64,000 bases of DNA from Bryobacteraceae bacterium (GTDB lineage Bacteria; Acidobacteriota; Terriglobia; Bryobacterales; Bryobacteraceae), in contig JAHCHE010000003.1 in assembly GCA_026129905.1 (NCBI GenBank), forward strand, positions 1 to 64,000. Reading direction: 5' to 3'. The notes under the pieces are model-generated. The model saw only the letters and a program-made list of their open reading frames with translations, searched no databases and was not told the DNA's origin. Every line of letters begins with the position of its first letter. Within the stretch, counting starts at the first letter, position 1. A program made the translations under genes and the position numbers. Positions 53,670 through 61,908 of the stretch are shown here, one piece after another.

Positions 53670-54014
53670 GCCATCGTCCCGAGTCTCGACTTCCTTGCAC
53701 ACGCAGAAGTACAGGGCCGCCAAAGGGCTCCTGGTCCAATCCAGAAGCCGTGTGGCAAGACCGTGGTTTTGCGCGATTCGCGAGCAGCTCCCAATCGTCC
53801 AGAGTCGCTGCTTGCAGATGGCCGTCGGATTGGCGGCGAAACAACTTCAGGATTAGCGATTCGTTTACGGATGTCGACTTCGACATCGGCGGTGGCCTTA
53901 GCCGACCGACTTTTGGCCGAAGGATAAGACGCCGCGCCATGACCACGATAGATGACCGTCATCGCCGAACTCTTCCTCGATTAGGGTCGAAAGGTGCGCG
54001 ACGGACTCGATCAT
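53670..54014 (-). pseudogene. FRG-domain gene, three frameshifts and truncated
   Basis: Reading four successive frames from ATG 54014 rebuilds an FRG domain: MIESVAHLSTLIEEEFGDD, then VIYRGHGAASYP, then LRPKVGR and ESLILKLFRRQSDGHLQAAT...DDWELLA, then IAQNHGLATRLLDWTRSPLA followed by ALYFCV. These match the FRG consensus (YRG-YPL-P-GR; QHHGLPTRLLDWT). Each shift has the same sense (one extra base or two lost). The gene is cut off by the oxygenase repeat at about 53665. FRG proteins occur in phage-defence islands. Confidence 0.6.
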
Positions 54015-54125
54015 TTTCGGTTCAGCCACATGGCTCAATTCGAGGCCTAACGTTGCGAATGAGCCGCGCGCCGTCTCTCATCCAGCTGCGCGTCTGCTCC
54101 ATTTGCGTGTCAGCCCGCTCACTTC

Positions 54126-54596
54126 TTACCGCTCAGGGGCAAGCGCCATGAGTGCGTCCTTGAACTCCTTCACTACTCCACCGACGCCGCCCGTTACAGC
54201 GATCAACGAATCGAGATGAGCGTCAATTGCCTCGACCACCCGCTTGAACCCGCCGCCGATCGTGAAATGATCACGCACCGCGCCCCAACCACGAGACACC
54301 GCCGCCATGACGTTGTACTTGAATCGCGCCGCTCGACCCGTCAGTCCGTGTTGAACGAGGGCGCGTTCTGGGACCTCCGGTATCGCACTGAGCAATTCCT
54401 CGGCACCGCGCTGGACGTCGCTCTCGAACGCCCCACGCGCCATCTCACGGAGTTCTGGATTCAACTCCCAAAGCACGCTAGCGGCGTCCGTCTCGAGAAC
54501 GTGAGCCAGGAGGCGCATGACTTCGCGGACAAACCGTGCCAGGTGTTCACGCCCTGGATCGGGGACTTCCGCGAGATCCGAGAACCAGTCATCCAT
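54126..54596 (-). CDS. hypothetical protein, 156 aa, helical
   Basis: ATG 54596 follows GGGAGAAA at a normal distance, so the frame is probably real. All-helical, acidic, beginning DDWFSDLAEVPDPGREHL; residues 50-80 (ESDVQRGAEELLSAIPEVPERAL) and a C-terminal segment (VVEAIDAHLDSLIAVTGGVGG VVKEFKDALMAL) are typical of a small cytosolic regulator or immunity-type protein, but I recognise no family. Apparently intact in a region where most frames are broken. Confidence 0.55.
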   Translation of the reverse strand: MDDWFSDLAEVPDPGREHLARFVREVMRLLAHVLETDAASVLWELNPELREMARGAFESDVQRGAEELLSAIPEVPERALVQHGLTGRAARFKYNVMAAVSRGWGAVRDHFTIGGGFKRVVEAIDAHLDSLIAVTGGVGGVVKEFKDALMALAPER

Positions 54597-54776
54597 CGAT
54601 TTCTCCCTCTCGAATTAGCCGGCACAATCTGAACACCCCAAGTTCGACCCAAGAAGGACGGGCCTGGATAAAACCGATCCTGGTCGGCCTAGGACGAAAC
54701 TGCCAGCGGCGGGCCCGGCTGGCAACCCTTGTGTTTACAACCCCCTATGGCATATACCAAAAGTTGCCCTCCTGTC

Positions 54777-54802
54777 TTAGGCCGACCGGTCGGTCGGCCT
54801 AA
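54777..54802. repeat. inverted repeat TTAGGCCGACC-GGTC-GGTCGGCCTAA
   Basis: Eleven-pair perfect arms with a four-base centre. A partial copy (GGTCGGCCTA) is at 54683-54692. In a non-coding stretch; may be a REP-like element or the end of an insertion. Confidence 0.5.
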
Positions 54803-55351
54803 TCCCGCCCTCGCTGGCTTCAGGATCCGAGTCTATACCACATCAGATGAGCGGGACGTCGCCGTCTCGGACGTTGGCGCCGCCAGATCGTCCAAGTCCG
54901 GCGCTTTGGCGATAGAACCTGGCTGGCCGCCAAGGGGCAAGCTATCGGCCGGGATGGCTCCTCGCGGTTGCCGATGATTCTCCGATCGCCATTACGCCGC
55001 TCGGGGAGGACCTACTGTCGGTAGGCCAGTTCTCATCAATGGGGTTTCCCGGCAACTGATTGCGAGCAGCCCAACTCCCGGTTGTCGCGTGAGGCAGGCC
55101 GCGGGGCGCGCCCCCACGCCACGTCCGCGACTCAACAACCTGTCAGCGCAAGAACCGATGGCTACGCGTACAGGCTGGGTCTCAGGACGCGCTGCGCCTC
55201 TCGCTGGCGCATCCGGACCGGCCGGAGCGTGGCCCAACGCTCAGCCGTTCGTAGCGCTATCCGTCGTTTGTTCGATCGCAATGCGCAAGCTCTCGCGGCG
55301 CGAGGCTCGCAAGCTCCAGGAGATCCACCGCCTCTGAGACGCCGCCGCGTC
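54803..55351. other. no intact gene; contains a diverged repeat block (55240-55333)
   Basis: I see no convincing gene. 55240-55333 resembles 60185-60278 (both include ATGCGCAAGCTCTCGCGG and code MRKLSRREAR in one frame). A plus-strand stretch around 54950-55059 (LLAVADDSPIAITPLGEDLL) is the end of some lost gene. Small ORFs here are unsupported. Confidence 0.4.
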
Positions 55352-55402
55352 TCAGGGCGCGCGCGCTGCTTCGATCGCGGTCCACCGGGGCAGCTCAGGC
55401 AT
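55352..55402 (-). pseudogene. hicA toxin 5' remnant
   Basis: Starts ATG 55402 inside hicB and reads PELPRWTAIEAARAP to a stop, against PKLPRWTAIEAERALLAAGF in the intact copy at 57164. The toxin is lost after about 16 codons. Confidence 0.7.
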
Positions 55403-55616
55403 TCACCTCGCCGGTGGTTGTCGGAATCGCGCGGCTGAGGAGAGCCTCACGTTGGTCGGCTGGGAGCGTTTCGAGGTACAGCTCAATCGCCTCTCTGATG
55501 TTTGCTAGAGCCTCCTCAAGCGTGGCGCCCTGCGACTGACATCCCTTCAGCTCGGGGCGCCAAACAGAGAACCCGTGTTCGTCGCGTTCGACAACGACGC
55601 TCGCCTTGCGGCTCAT
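55395..55616 (-). CDS. hicB: HicB-type antitoxin, solitary copy (73 aa)
   Basis: ATG 55616. HicB partial RNase-H fold: SRKASVVVERDEHGFSVWRPELKGCQSQGATLEEALANIREAIELYLETL. Nearly the same as the 57157-57378 copy (offset 1762 bp without gaps); differences include T-R and C-R changes. It could still neutralise the other HicA, or be a relic without function. Confidence 0.8.
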   Translation of the reverse strand: MSRKASVVVERDEHGFSVWRPELKGCQSQGATLEEALANIREAIELYLETLPADQREALLSRAIPTTTGEVNA

Positions 55617-55675
55617 GATTGCGTGTATCGCGCCCACTGCCGATCGCGCCGGCGCGTATCGGCGCCGCAACCGCC

Positions 55676-55725
55676 GCGGGCCTGGAACAGGTGACCCGCT
55701 TCGGCCGCTTCACGTCGTTCGCTCA
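55676..55725. repeat. short copy of the TolB/PD40 fragment
   Basis: Resembles 56085-56134 (GGCCTGGA-CA-GTGACCCGCTTCGG pattern). A 50-bp piece of the PD40 gene duplicated next to the hicB copy. Confidence 0.5.
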
Positions 55726-55797
55726 ATTCATCCGGCAGGCTGCACTCGGATAGCAGACGAATGTCATCGACCGCCCTACGTATCGAGCTCATCCAGG

Positions 55798-56223
55798 CTC
55801 ACGGACCGCTCCCCGCGGCTGGTCTGGCGGGCGAACCATCCTTCCGGCGATGCGCTGGCGCGCTACCGGGAACTGCTGGCAGCCGGCCTCACCTCGCCCA
55901 TGAAGATGGAGATCTTCCTTGCCGGCGCCGGCGGCCGCGACGTCCGGCAGCTAACGGATTTCGGCTGCGCGAGCTTCGCCCCCACCTTCACGCCGGACGG
56001 GAAAAAGATTCTCTTCTTCTCCAACAAGCACGACTGCGACGGCCGCCGCTTCGAACTCTACCTGATGAACCTCGACGGGACCGGCCTGGAGCAAGTGACC
56101 CGCTTCGGCGGCTTCACGTCATTCCCGGAATTCTCGCCCGACGGCAGGAAGCTCGTCTTCTCCTCCGACCTGAACGCGACGGGACGCTACGAGTTCAATA
56201 TTTTCACCGCGGACTGGCGATAG
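55798..56223 (+). pseudogene. TolB-like PD40 beta-propeller protein, C-terminal fragment
   Basis: About 140 residues of propeller end: APTFTPDGKKILFFSNKHDC, RFELYLMNLDGTGLEQVTRF and FPEFSPDGRKLVFSSDLN, with the PD40 DG(K/R)xL(L/V)F motifs and TADWR end. Related proteins are 450 or more residues. The open frame starts in unrelated sequence, so the front is missing. Confidence 0.75.
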
Positions 56224-56300
56224 GCCCGCCCTTCCCGTAGGATCGAGGCCGGTCGGCCAGCAGCGCGCCTCGACGGTGGTGGCCAGAATCGCGCCGCTTT
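56224..56300. repeat. mosaic of hicA and hicB fragments
   Basis: Joins pieces matching the hicA 3' part (TTCCCGTAG-ATCGA), its 5' part (GGCCAGCAGCGCGC) and the hicB 3' end (CCTCGACGGTGGTGG-CAGAATCGCG), with internal sections missing. Direct relic of a third hicBA copy. The sequence from 56301 to 56515 shows nothing recognisable. Confidence 0.6.
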
Positions 56301-56515
56301 CGTACACCATCTCTTTCCGAGCCGCGACCGCGAGGGAGCGGTTTGCGTCCCGTAGTTCCGAACAGGCGTACTACGCTTGCCGCCGAAGCGCCAATCGCGC
56401 GGAGCCGTGCGGCGGCCACTTCGATTGGTTGGCCTCTCTCGTCGCACGGATATCCTGACTCCGGTAACCGTCACCGGGAGACGGACTGGGGACAGCCACA
56501 GGGTAAGGAATCCTG

Positions 56516-56856
56516 GTGAGGGCCGCCTTCGTACCAGACGCGGGCGATTTCGTCTGGTTAACATTCGACCCTCAAGCCGGCCGCGAGCAGTCAGGACGGC
56601 GGCCGGCCTTGGTGCTGAGTCCGAGAATATATAATGCGAGGTCCGGTCTGGCGCTGGCGTGCCCGATCATGAAGCAAGCCAAAGGATACCCCTTCGAAAT
56701 GGCTGTTCCTGCCGGCTGCGGCGCGACTGGCGTCATTCTTGCCGATCACCTGAGAGCATCGACTGGAAAGCCCGGCGCGCCGAACGACTCGGGCGCTGCA
56801 CAGGTGAAGTGATGGAGGAGGTGCGGGCAAAATTAGTGCCCCTGCTGAGGTACTGA
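56516..56856 (+). pseudogene. MazF/PemK-type toxin with a -1 frameshift
   Basis: GTG 56516 starts RAAFVPDAGDFVWLTFDPQAGREQSGRRPALVLSPRIYN, the MazF N-terminus, and continues to GVILADHLR. Near 56757 one base appears to be missing; the next frame then reads SIDWKARRAERLGRCTGEVMEEVRAKLVPLLRY, the expected C-terminus. The antitoxin gene that should precede is not recognisable. Likely dead. Confidence 0.72.
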
Positions 56857-56864
56857 GGCGCTGG

Positions 56865-56945
56865 GCGGAAGTCGGGCCAGACCTCGGCCGGTTTCCGAAC
56901 CCGGTGGACGTGTTCGCTCGGCTCGTCAAATAGGACCCCTCTGCT
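56865..56945. repeat. third scrap of the 2OG oxygenase 3' end
   Basis: About 80 bp matching 60497-60577 at an offset of 3632 bp (ACCTCGGCCGG-TT-CG-ACCCGGTGGACGTGTTCGC), coding the last part of the C-terminal oxygenase domain. It directly follows the mazF relic. Confidence 0.6.
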
Positions 56946-56954
56946 TCTTGAGGT

Positions 56955-57164
56955 TCATCCGAGTTCGCGACTTTCCTCGATGGTTTCGAGAACCTGTTTG
57001 ACGATTTTCGGGTGAAGGCCGGCGCCGCTGTGAAACGGAACCGTCACCCTCCGGCCGCCTTTCCCGTAGATCCGATGACTGCCCTTCGACCTGAGGAGCT
57101 GGAATCCGGCGGCCAGCAGCGCGCGCTCTGCTTCGATTGCTGTCCACCGGGGCAGCTTAGGCAT
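56955..57164 (-). CDS. hicA: HicA-type mRNA interferase (69 aa)
   Basis: Starts ATG 57164, eight bases inside hicB. HicA dsRBD-like fold: PKLPRWTAIEAERALLAAGFQLLRSKGSHRIY with the catalytic His in GSHRIY, followed by VTVPFHSGAGLHPKIVKQVLETIEE. Intact. The order here is antitoxin first. Confidence 0.88.
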   Translation of the reverse strand: MPKLPRWTAIEAERALLAAGFQLLRSKGSHRIYGKGGRRVTVPFHSGAGLHPKIVKQVLETIEESRELG

Positions 57165-57378
57165 TCACCTCGACGGTGGTGGTCAGAATCGCGCGGCTGA
57201 GGAGAGCCTCACGTTCGTCGCCTGGAAGCGTTTCGAGGTAGAGCTCAATCGCCTCTCTGATGTTTGCCAGAGCCTCCTCGAGCGTTGCGCCCTGCGACTG
57301 ACACCCCTTCAGCTCGGGGCACCAGACATAAAACCCGTGTTCGTCGGTTTCGACAACGACGCTTGCCTTGCGGCTCAT
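57157..57378 (-). CDS. hicB: HicB-type antitoxin (73 aa)
   Basis: SRKASVVVETDEHGFYVWCPELKGCQSQGATLEEALANIREAIELYLETL; ends VEVNA overlapping hicA. Active module with the toxin just downstream. The copy at 55395-55616 is its near-twin without toxin. Confidence 0.87.
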   Translation of the reverse strand: MSRKASVVVETDEHGFYVWCPELKGCQSQGATLEEALANIREAIELYLETLPGDEREALLSRAILTTTVEVNA

Positions 57379-57468
57379 GATTCAGTGTATCGCGCCCAAT
57401 GCCGATCGCACCGGCGCGTTTGGTGAGGTTGACGTGCTCCGCGAGGCCGAAGAAGCCGTGGCCCCGGA

Positions 57469-58480
57469 TTAGGGGGGAGCCTCTGTCTTGGCGACCCGCT
57501 TTCTCAAGAATGGAAGCCACTGGGCGTCGCTTGGCGCAAGTCTTCCAGTCCGCTGCAACTCCTCGGCAACGGCCAGGGCTTTTGGCCACCACGATTCCTG
57601 TTTGGTGGCTTCGGCCATCCTAACGTAGCTGACAACAAGGTCCCACTGGGCCTCCGCGCTGGCCCGGTTGGCCTGCGCCAGTTTCTCTCGAATGGCCAGC
57701 GATTGCGTGAACCGCTCCCGCGCCCCGCCCAGGTCCCCCGCCGCCACCAGCACGTCCCCCAGTCGATTGAAGCTGAGGCTGACGTCCCGCTGGGCCTCCG
57801 CGCTGGCCGGGTTGGCCTGCGCCAGTTTCTCTCGAATGGCCAGCGATTGCGTGAACCGCTCCCGCGCCCCGCCCAGGTCCCCCGCCGCCACCAGCACGTC
57901 CCCCAGTTTACTCAGGCTCACGGACCGTTCCCGATCGCCGGCGGCCGAAGTCAGCGAGCTTGGCCGCGTTCCGGATTGCCGTAGCACGTTCCGCCGCCAC
58001 GTTTTCGGCTCGCACGATCTGCTCGATAACCGGAAAAGCCCCCACGCGATCGCCGTCGGCGAACCGCTGCAAAGCTCCGCTCAGTTCCGGATTGCCGGTA
58101 TCGGTCAACCCCGCAATCTGCCGGCGGAACTCCGCCACTTCGGCGGCGTAGGACCGGTCACGCTGTGCAATCGCATCCACCAGCCGTGACTTCTCCTCTA
58201 TCAACTCTTCGAGCCGTCCGCGAACCGCTGCCTGCTCCTCTCGGGTTCCGCCAAACTCGCGAGCCATCGCTCTTAGAGCCTTGTCACGTACCTCGAGCTC
58301 CGCGAAGAGGCGCTCCTCGCGTTCCTCCGCCAGGCGCCGCTCCCGGGCGATTGCGATCGCCCGTTGCGTGGTGAGGTCGTTCTGGAGAACGCGCCGGCTA
58401 ACGTTTACATCCTGTTGGGCGCTTTCAGCAATGCTGAGAATGGCGCAGGCGCAAACCAGATATCGAGTTGGTCCGCTCAT
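57469..58480 (-). pseudogene. secreted coiled-coil/TPR protein, broken by frameshift or deletion
   Basis: Frame from 58480: a signal peptide (YLVCACAILSIAESAQQ), coiled coil (residues 40-105), then ALQRFADGDRVGAFPVIEQIVRAE as in TPR-containing relatives, but it stops at 57908. The other frame (57987-57469) supplies a Sel1-like/TPR part with two nearly identical 48-residue units (LGDVLVAAGDLGGARERFTQ...; 57673 and 57817, 144 bp apart). An internal segment and frame have been lost at about 57930. Confidence 0.65.
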
Positions 58481-58498
58481 CGATACCCCCGCCGCACG

Positions 58499-59443
58499 TC
58501 AGCGGCATCGCTCCACAATGTCGACTCGGCGGGCCTCGGTGCTGCAAATTGCCAAGCCATCGAACCCGCAATGGAATCCGTCTTCCCGTTGCGAGCAGCG
58601 CCACTGTTTCGCTTCGGCTCGCGCCGATTTCAGCCGGTACTCGCCCTGGCTGTAGGATGCACAGATGTCTTCGATATCAGTTGCCGCTTGCGCGAGAGCA
58701 GCGGCGCGGGCCGCCGCTGCGGTCGCGGCAGGCTCCAGCGCCGTTCGAAGCGTGAACACGTGGGTCTTCTCCTCGGGAACCCAGTACTCGGCGCTTTCTT
58801 CTCGTCTCCCTGCTACGAGGTGACTGGCTTCCAGGGCATAGGCGCCTTTCGGGTACGTTGAGAGATACGCGCGAAGCGCCTGACAATCGCCCGCCGGGCG
58901 CGATCTCCAGAAAGCTTCTTCGTTCGGGGAAGGTACGCCGCCAATTCCCGGCGCGCGACACATTTCCCGGACCCCCGGCGCTCGACACAGAAAGCGGGAA
59001 CCGGTTTGCGTGGCCGAACCGGCCGCGGCCAGCGCCAGGGACAGGCACGCGACCATCCAAGCCCATCCGGGCACTTTTCGGATCAGGCCCAGAGACTCCT
59101 TGATCTCTCTGACGTCTTGCCTGATCTCCCCCACGTCCCGGCTCACGATGCCCAGCTTGTCCTCGATGCGTTGGAGCGGAACGCTGAGCCTTTCGAACTC
59201 GGTAGAGAAGCCGTCAAAGGACGCTATCGGAGCGGCGGCTGGCTCGCGAGCCGCGATTTCCGCCAGCAGTTTCGATTCAAACACTGTCGCGACGCGGGGC
59301 GTTGTCTTGAGCTTTTCGATGAAGGCGATGGCAACCAGGCCGTACCAGTCTCTGGTTACATTCTTCTGAAAGCGCGTGTCAATCGACCAGCCTTTTTCAA
59401 GAAGCTCTTCAATCACGGCTGGCCTCGGCCGTCCGGGAGCCAT
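58499..59443 (-). CDS. membrane protein with cysteine-rich tail, unknown (314 aa)
   Basis: ATG 59443, inside the end of the next upstream gene. Cytosolic N-part of about 120 residues with a coiled coil (VPLQRIEDKLGIVSRDVGEIRQDVREIKESLGL), one membrane helix (WAWMVACLSLALAAAGSATQ), then a periplasmic or lumenal part with regularly placed cysteines (FLCRAPGVREMCRAPG, WRCSQREDGFHCGFDGLAIC). No family recognised. Intact. Confidence 0.6.
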   Translation of the reverse strand: MAPGRPRPAVIEELLEKGWSIDTRFQKNVTRDWYGLVAIAFIEKLKTTPRVATVFESKLLAEIAAREPAAAPIASFDGFSTEFERLSVPLQRIEDKLGIVSRDVGEIRQDVREIKESLGLIRKVPGWAWMVACLSLALAAAGSATQTGSRFLCRAPGVREMCRAPGIGGVPSPNEEAFWRSRPAGDCQALRAYLSTYPKGAYALEASHLVAGRREESAEYWVPEEKTHVFTLRTALEPAATAAAARAAALAQAATDIEDICASYSQGEYRLKSARAEAKQWRCSQREDGFHCGFDGLAICSTEARRVDIVERCR

Positions 59444-59941
59444 CGGTCGAGATCCTCTCTCAGGTTTGCGGTGAGCGTGAGGCGCAGACGGGTCAGCCGG
59501 ACGGACGGCGCCAGCTCCGGATCAATCAAAAACAGATGGGCGTCCGCTAGCGGGCGGGACGCGGTTTTGCCGGAGTCTCTCAAGTCGCGCTCCACCGCCC
59601 GTCGAAGCATCCCCAGGCTCTCCGTATCTCCCGCCGTCCGCAGGCGAGAGGCCGATGTGACTACCGAGGTCCGCAATTCGGCCTGGCGGATGAGCTCGAG
59701 CGTGGCGAGAAGATAGGCTTCTCGCGTGGCTCGCTCCAGGTCATGGTTGAGAGCGGGGTCTTGTGTGCGGAGGTTCTTGAAGAAATGACGCGCCGGCTGC
59801 TCTGCAAACCAGACGATCGGCGCGGTTACCGACCAGGCCGCCGAAGATGGCCGCAATCAGCTTATGCGCCTGGTCGCCCAAAAGCGAATCGACGACCTTG
59901 CCCGCGACAGCTACCATAAGGCCCAGAGAAATTGGTTCCAT
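59413..59941 (-). pseudogene. hydrophobic-N-terminus helical protein, frameshifted
   Basis: ATG 59941 with GAGG site and TAAAAT -10 (59952-59957). Begins MEPISLGLMVAVAGKVVDSLLGDQAHKLIAAIFGGLVGNR, an amphipathic/glycine-zipper stretch seen in pore-type effector domains; near 59790 the frame changes to reach HFFKNLRTQDPALNHDLERATREAYLLATLELIRQAE, and it ends at 59413 just inside the next gene. Broken first gene of a three-gene group reading 59941 to 57469. Confidence 0.55.
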
Positions 59942-60184
59942 TTGGCCTCGTATTTTACCATCCTTAAGACGACAAGTCCTCGCAAATCCAGGGCAACCTC
60001 GGAACTTCGGCCAAAAATTACTGCTTTACGAGATTAGCGCCGGGCGCGGCTTCAGCGCCGCCGGGACGCGCTCGGAACCATCGGATCGTGGCGCCTCGCG
60101 CCGTTCCTCGGCGCGCTGATCGCGTTCGCATGCGGCTCCCGCTGGCGCATCCGACCGGCGGATCTCTGGCCCCAACGCGATGCC

Positions 60185-60278
60185 GTTCGTACTGCTGTCC
60201 GTCACCTAGTCCATCGCCATGCGCAAGCTCTCGCGGCGGGAAGCCCGCAGGCTTCAGGATGAGATCGACCGCCTTCCG
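60185..60278. repeat. diverged copy of the 55240-55333 block
   Basis: Shares the CCGTTCGTA start and ATGCGCAAGCTCTCGCGG core with 55240-55333, diverging around them. In one frame MRKLSRREAR. Confidence 0.5.
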
Positions 60279-60286
60279 AAACGCGT

Positions 60287-60400
60287 TTGCAGGTGGATGC
60301 GTTCTTGAAGGAGCACGGCGTATTCGACTTCACAGTGGCGGATTTCGAGCAGGACCGCGAAACTATCCGTCAGCTCGTCCTGACCGCCTCTGAAACACGA
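60287..60400 (+). pseudogene. UPF0175-like antitoxin C-terminal fragment
   Basis: Reads QVDAFLKEHGVFDFTVADFEQDRETIRQLV, the pattern of UPF0175 proteins (FLK-HGV-DYT-EDFE-D) without their N-terminal DNA-binding half. The last part lies within the 655-bp repeat and so is present twice. Confidence 0.45.
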
Positions 60401-60992
60401 CCGCGCCTGGCGGAGAGGCTCGCCCTACTCGGCCAAGCACTCCTCCCGCCAGCACCACCGTCCTTCTCCTTTGCGCCGCCACTCGCTGTCGCCGAAGCGG
60501 AAGTTGTCCCATACCTCGGCCGGATTTCGCACCCGGTGGACGTGTTCGCCCGGCTCGTTAAAAGGGACCGCTCTGCTTCTCACGATCGCGTCGAGCGGGG
60601 GGCAAATAAAAACCGGGATCGAAACGCGGGCGCGGGTAGCGGACGGATTGGTCACCCGGTGGGGATCCGAGCGGATCCTGCCGCCGGTGGCGATTTCAGC
60701 CAGTTCGCCGTAATGCACGCACACAGGCTCGGGAACCGGGCGCCAGCGGCCGTCGGAGGTCATCGTTTCCAGCCCGCCGACGTCGTCCTGAAACAGGACC
60801 GTCAGCCAGCTCCAGTCGCAATGGGCGGCCACGCCGGAGCGCCCTTCGCCCGGGTGATAGCAGATCATCTTCATCAGCAGGTAGGCCGGTTCTTCCACCG
60901 GCAGCCCGGCCTCCGCCAGCAGCCGGCATCCCACGCGCGCCGTTTCATCCAGGAAGTCGAGGACCGTCTCGCGCCATCGCGCGCCCAGCGCC
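60338..60992. repeat. 655-bp duplicated segment, copy 2
   Basis: Ungapped partner of 53011-53665 (offset 7327 bp). In this copy the oxygenase iron ligands are intact. Confidence 0.75.
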
Positions 60993-61219
60993 GCCGGCCA
61001 GAGGTTCGGCCCTTCCAGTCGGTGGAATCCGCCGCGTCCGGCCGCTCTCTCGGCTCCGAAGTGGATCTGCTCGCGCCAGTCGCGCGCGTTCTTCATCTCC
61101 GAGTAGCCGCGGAAGTGAGGCGAATGACGGATGTGGATGGCGTCCTTTTCTACCGCCGGCAGGGCGAAGAAGGCGCGCGCGGCCTCAAGGATGTTTGATC
61201 CGCAGCAGTTCCCGAACAT
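60425..61219 (-). CDS. 2OG-Fe(II) oxygenase, isopenicillin-N-synthase-like, N-terminus lost
   Basis: Iron ligands HCD (AHCDWSWLTVLFQDD) and His in DPHRVTNPSATRARVSIPVF with the 2OG-binding Arg-x-Ser. The N-terminal DIOX_N part is cut: the frame begins near NILEAARAFFALPAVEKDA where relatives have about 40 more residues, and the first bases overlap the deoxyribosyltransferase-like gene. ATG 61219 could give a 264 aa protein; activity is uncertain. Confidence 0.65.
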   Translation of the reverse strand: MFGNCCGSNILEAARAFFALPAVEKDAIHIRHSPHFRGYSEMKNARDWREQIHFGAERAAGRGGFHRLEGPNLWPAALGARWRETVLDFLDETARVGCRLLAEAGLPVEEPAYLLMKMICYHPGEGRSGVAAHCDWSWLTVLFQDDVGGLETMTSDGRWRPVPEPVCVHYGELAEIATGGRIRSDPHRVTNPSATRARVSIPVFICPPLDAIVRSRAVPFNEPGEHVHRVRNPAEVWDNFRFGDSEWRRKGEGRWCWREECLAE

Positions 61220-61904
61220 CGATGTGCGGCCCGAACACCGCGACGCCCTGGTAGCGGAACATCTCGCGAGTCTCGTGCTCCTGCCACGTGACGGCTGCCT
61301 TAAACGCGGCGCGCACCACGTCGCTTTCGTCCGCCGAGGACGGCAGGTACCACGCGCGGCCTTCCATGCCCAGCGCCAGGACCCGCAGATGATAGCCGCC
61401 GTTCACCGGCTTCGCCTCAAAGCGCAGGTCGCCGCACTCGATGTCGCTCAGAATCGCGCGGACCCGACGTCCGCTCCTCACCTGGGCGATTGCCTGCTCG
61501 ACGCCCTCCTCGACGTGTTCGAACACAGGCACGCCGTGCGCCGCCGCCATCGAGCGGACAAAGATCCGGCCGCGGTTCAGGTCGTCCCGTTCCTCGCTCC
61601 CCAGCCAGTCCGCGCCCTCCGGGATCATGCGAACCGCCAGCGCCAGCGGCCGCCCCAGCCCGATCAGGTAGCTTGCCTCGCCGACGCTCGCCACGCCGCG
61701 CGTGGATTCGTGAATGACGAACAGCAGGACCTCCGCCTCGTCCTTGGCCTTCATCTCCGCCGGCTCACAAGCAGGCGTCCATTCGCCGACGCCAAGCTGC
61801 GGGTTGTAGTAGCTCACGCCGGCGGCGTTCAGGCGCGGAATCGCGATCTCGCGCCGCCAGGTGGTCCGCCCGCACGCGCCGCCGAGAAAGACTTCGTTCT
61901 CCAT
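61185..61904 (-). CDS. nucleoside 2-deoxyribosyltransferase-like protein (239 aa)
   Basis: N-terminus VFLGGACGRTTWRREIAIPRLNAAGVSYYNPQLGVGEWTP and EVLLFVIHESTRGVASVGEASYLIGLGRPLALAV match the nucleoside-deoxyribosyltransferase-like family (PF15891 type). The second half is a separate alpha/beta region (VRAILSDIECGDLRFEAKPVNGGYH). Four bases after the ABC-type gene; overlaps the oxygenase frame by 35 bp. Cytosolic; substrate unknown. Confidence 0.78.
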   Translation of the reverse strand: MENEVFLGGACGRTTWRREIAIPRLNAAGVSYYNPQLGVGEWTPACEPAEMKAKDEAEVLLFVIHESTRGVASVGEASYLIGLGRPLALAVRMIPEGADWLGSEERDDLNRGRIFVRSMAAAHGVPVFEHVEEGVEQAIAQVRSGRRVRAILSDIECGDLRFEAKPVNGGYHLRVLALGMEGRAWYLPSSADESDVVRAAFKAAVTWQEHETREMFRYQGVAVFGPHIDVRELLRIKHP

Positions 61905-61908
61905 CGGC

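Noticed and set aside
55089-55337. 82-codon plus ORF and its minus partner 54992-55237
   Set aside because: The sequence is part of a diverged repeat block; no start site or conserved product.
57673-57905. Possible CRISPR array, because similar segments recur 144 bp apart
   Set aside because: The repeat is a 144-bp coding unit in a TPR frame, with no unique spacers.
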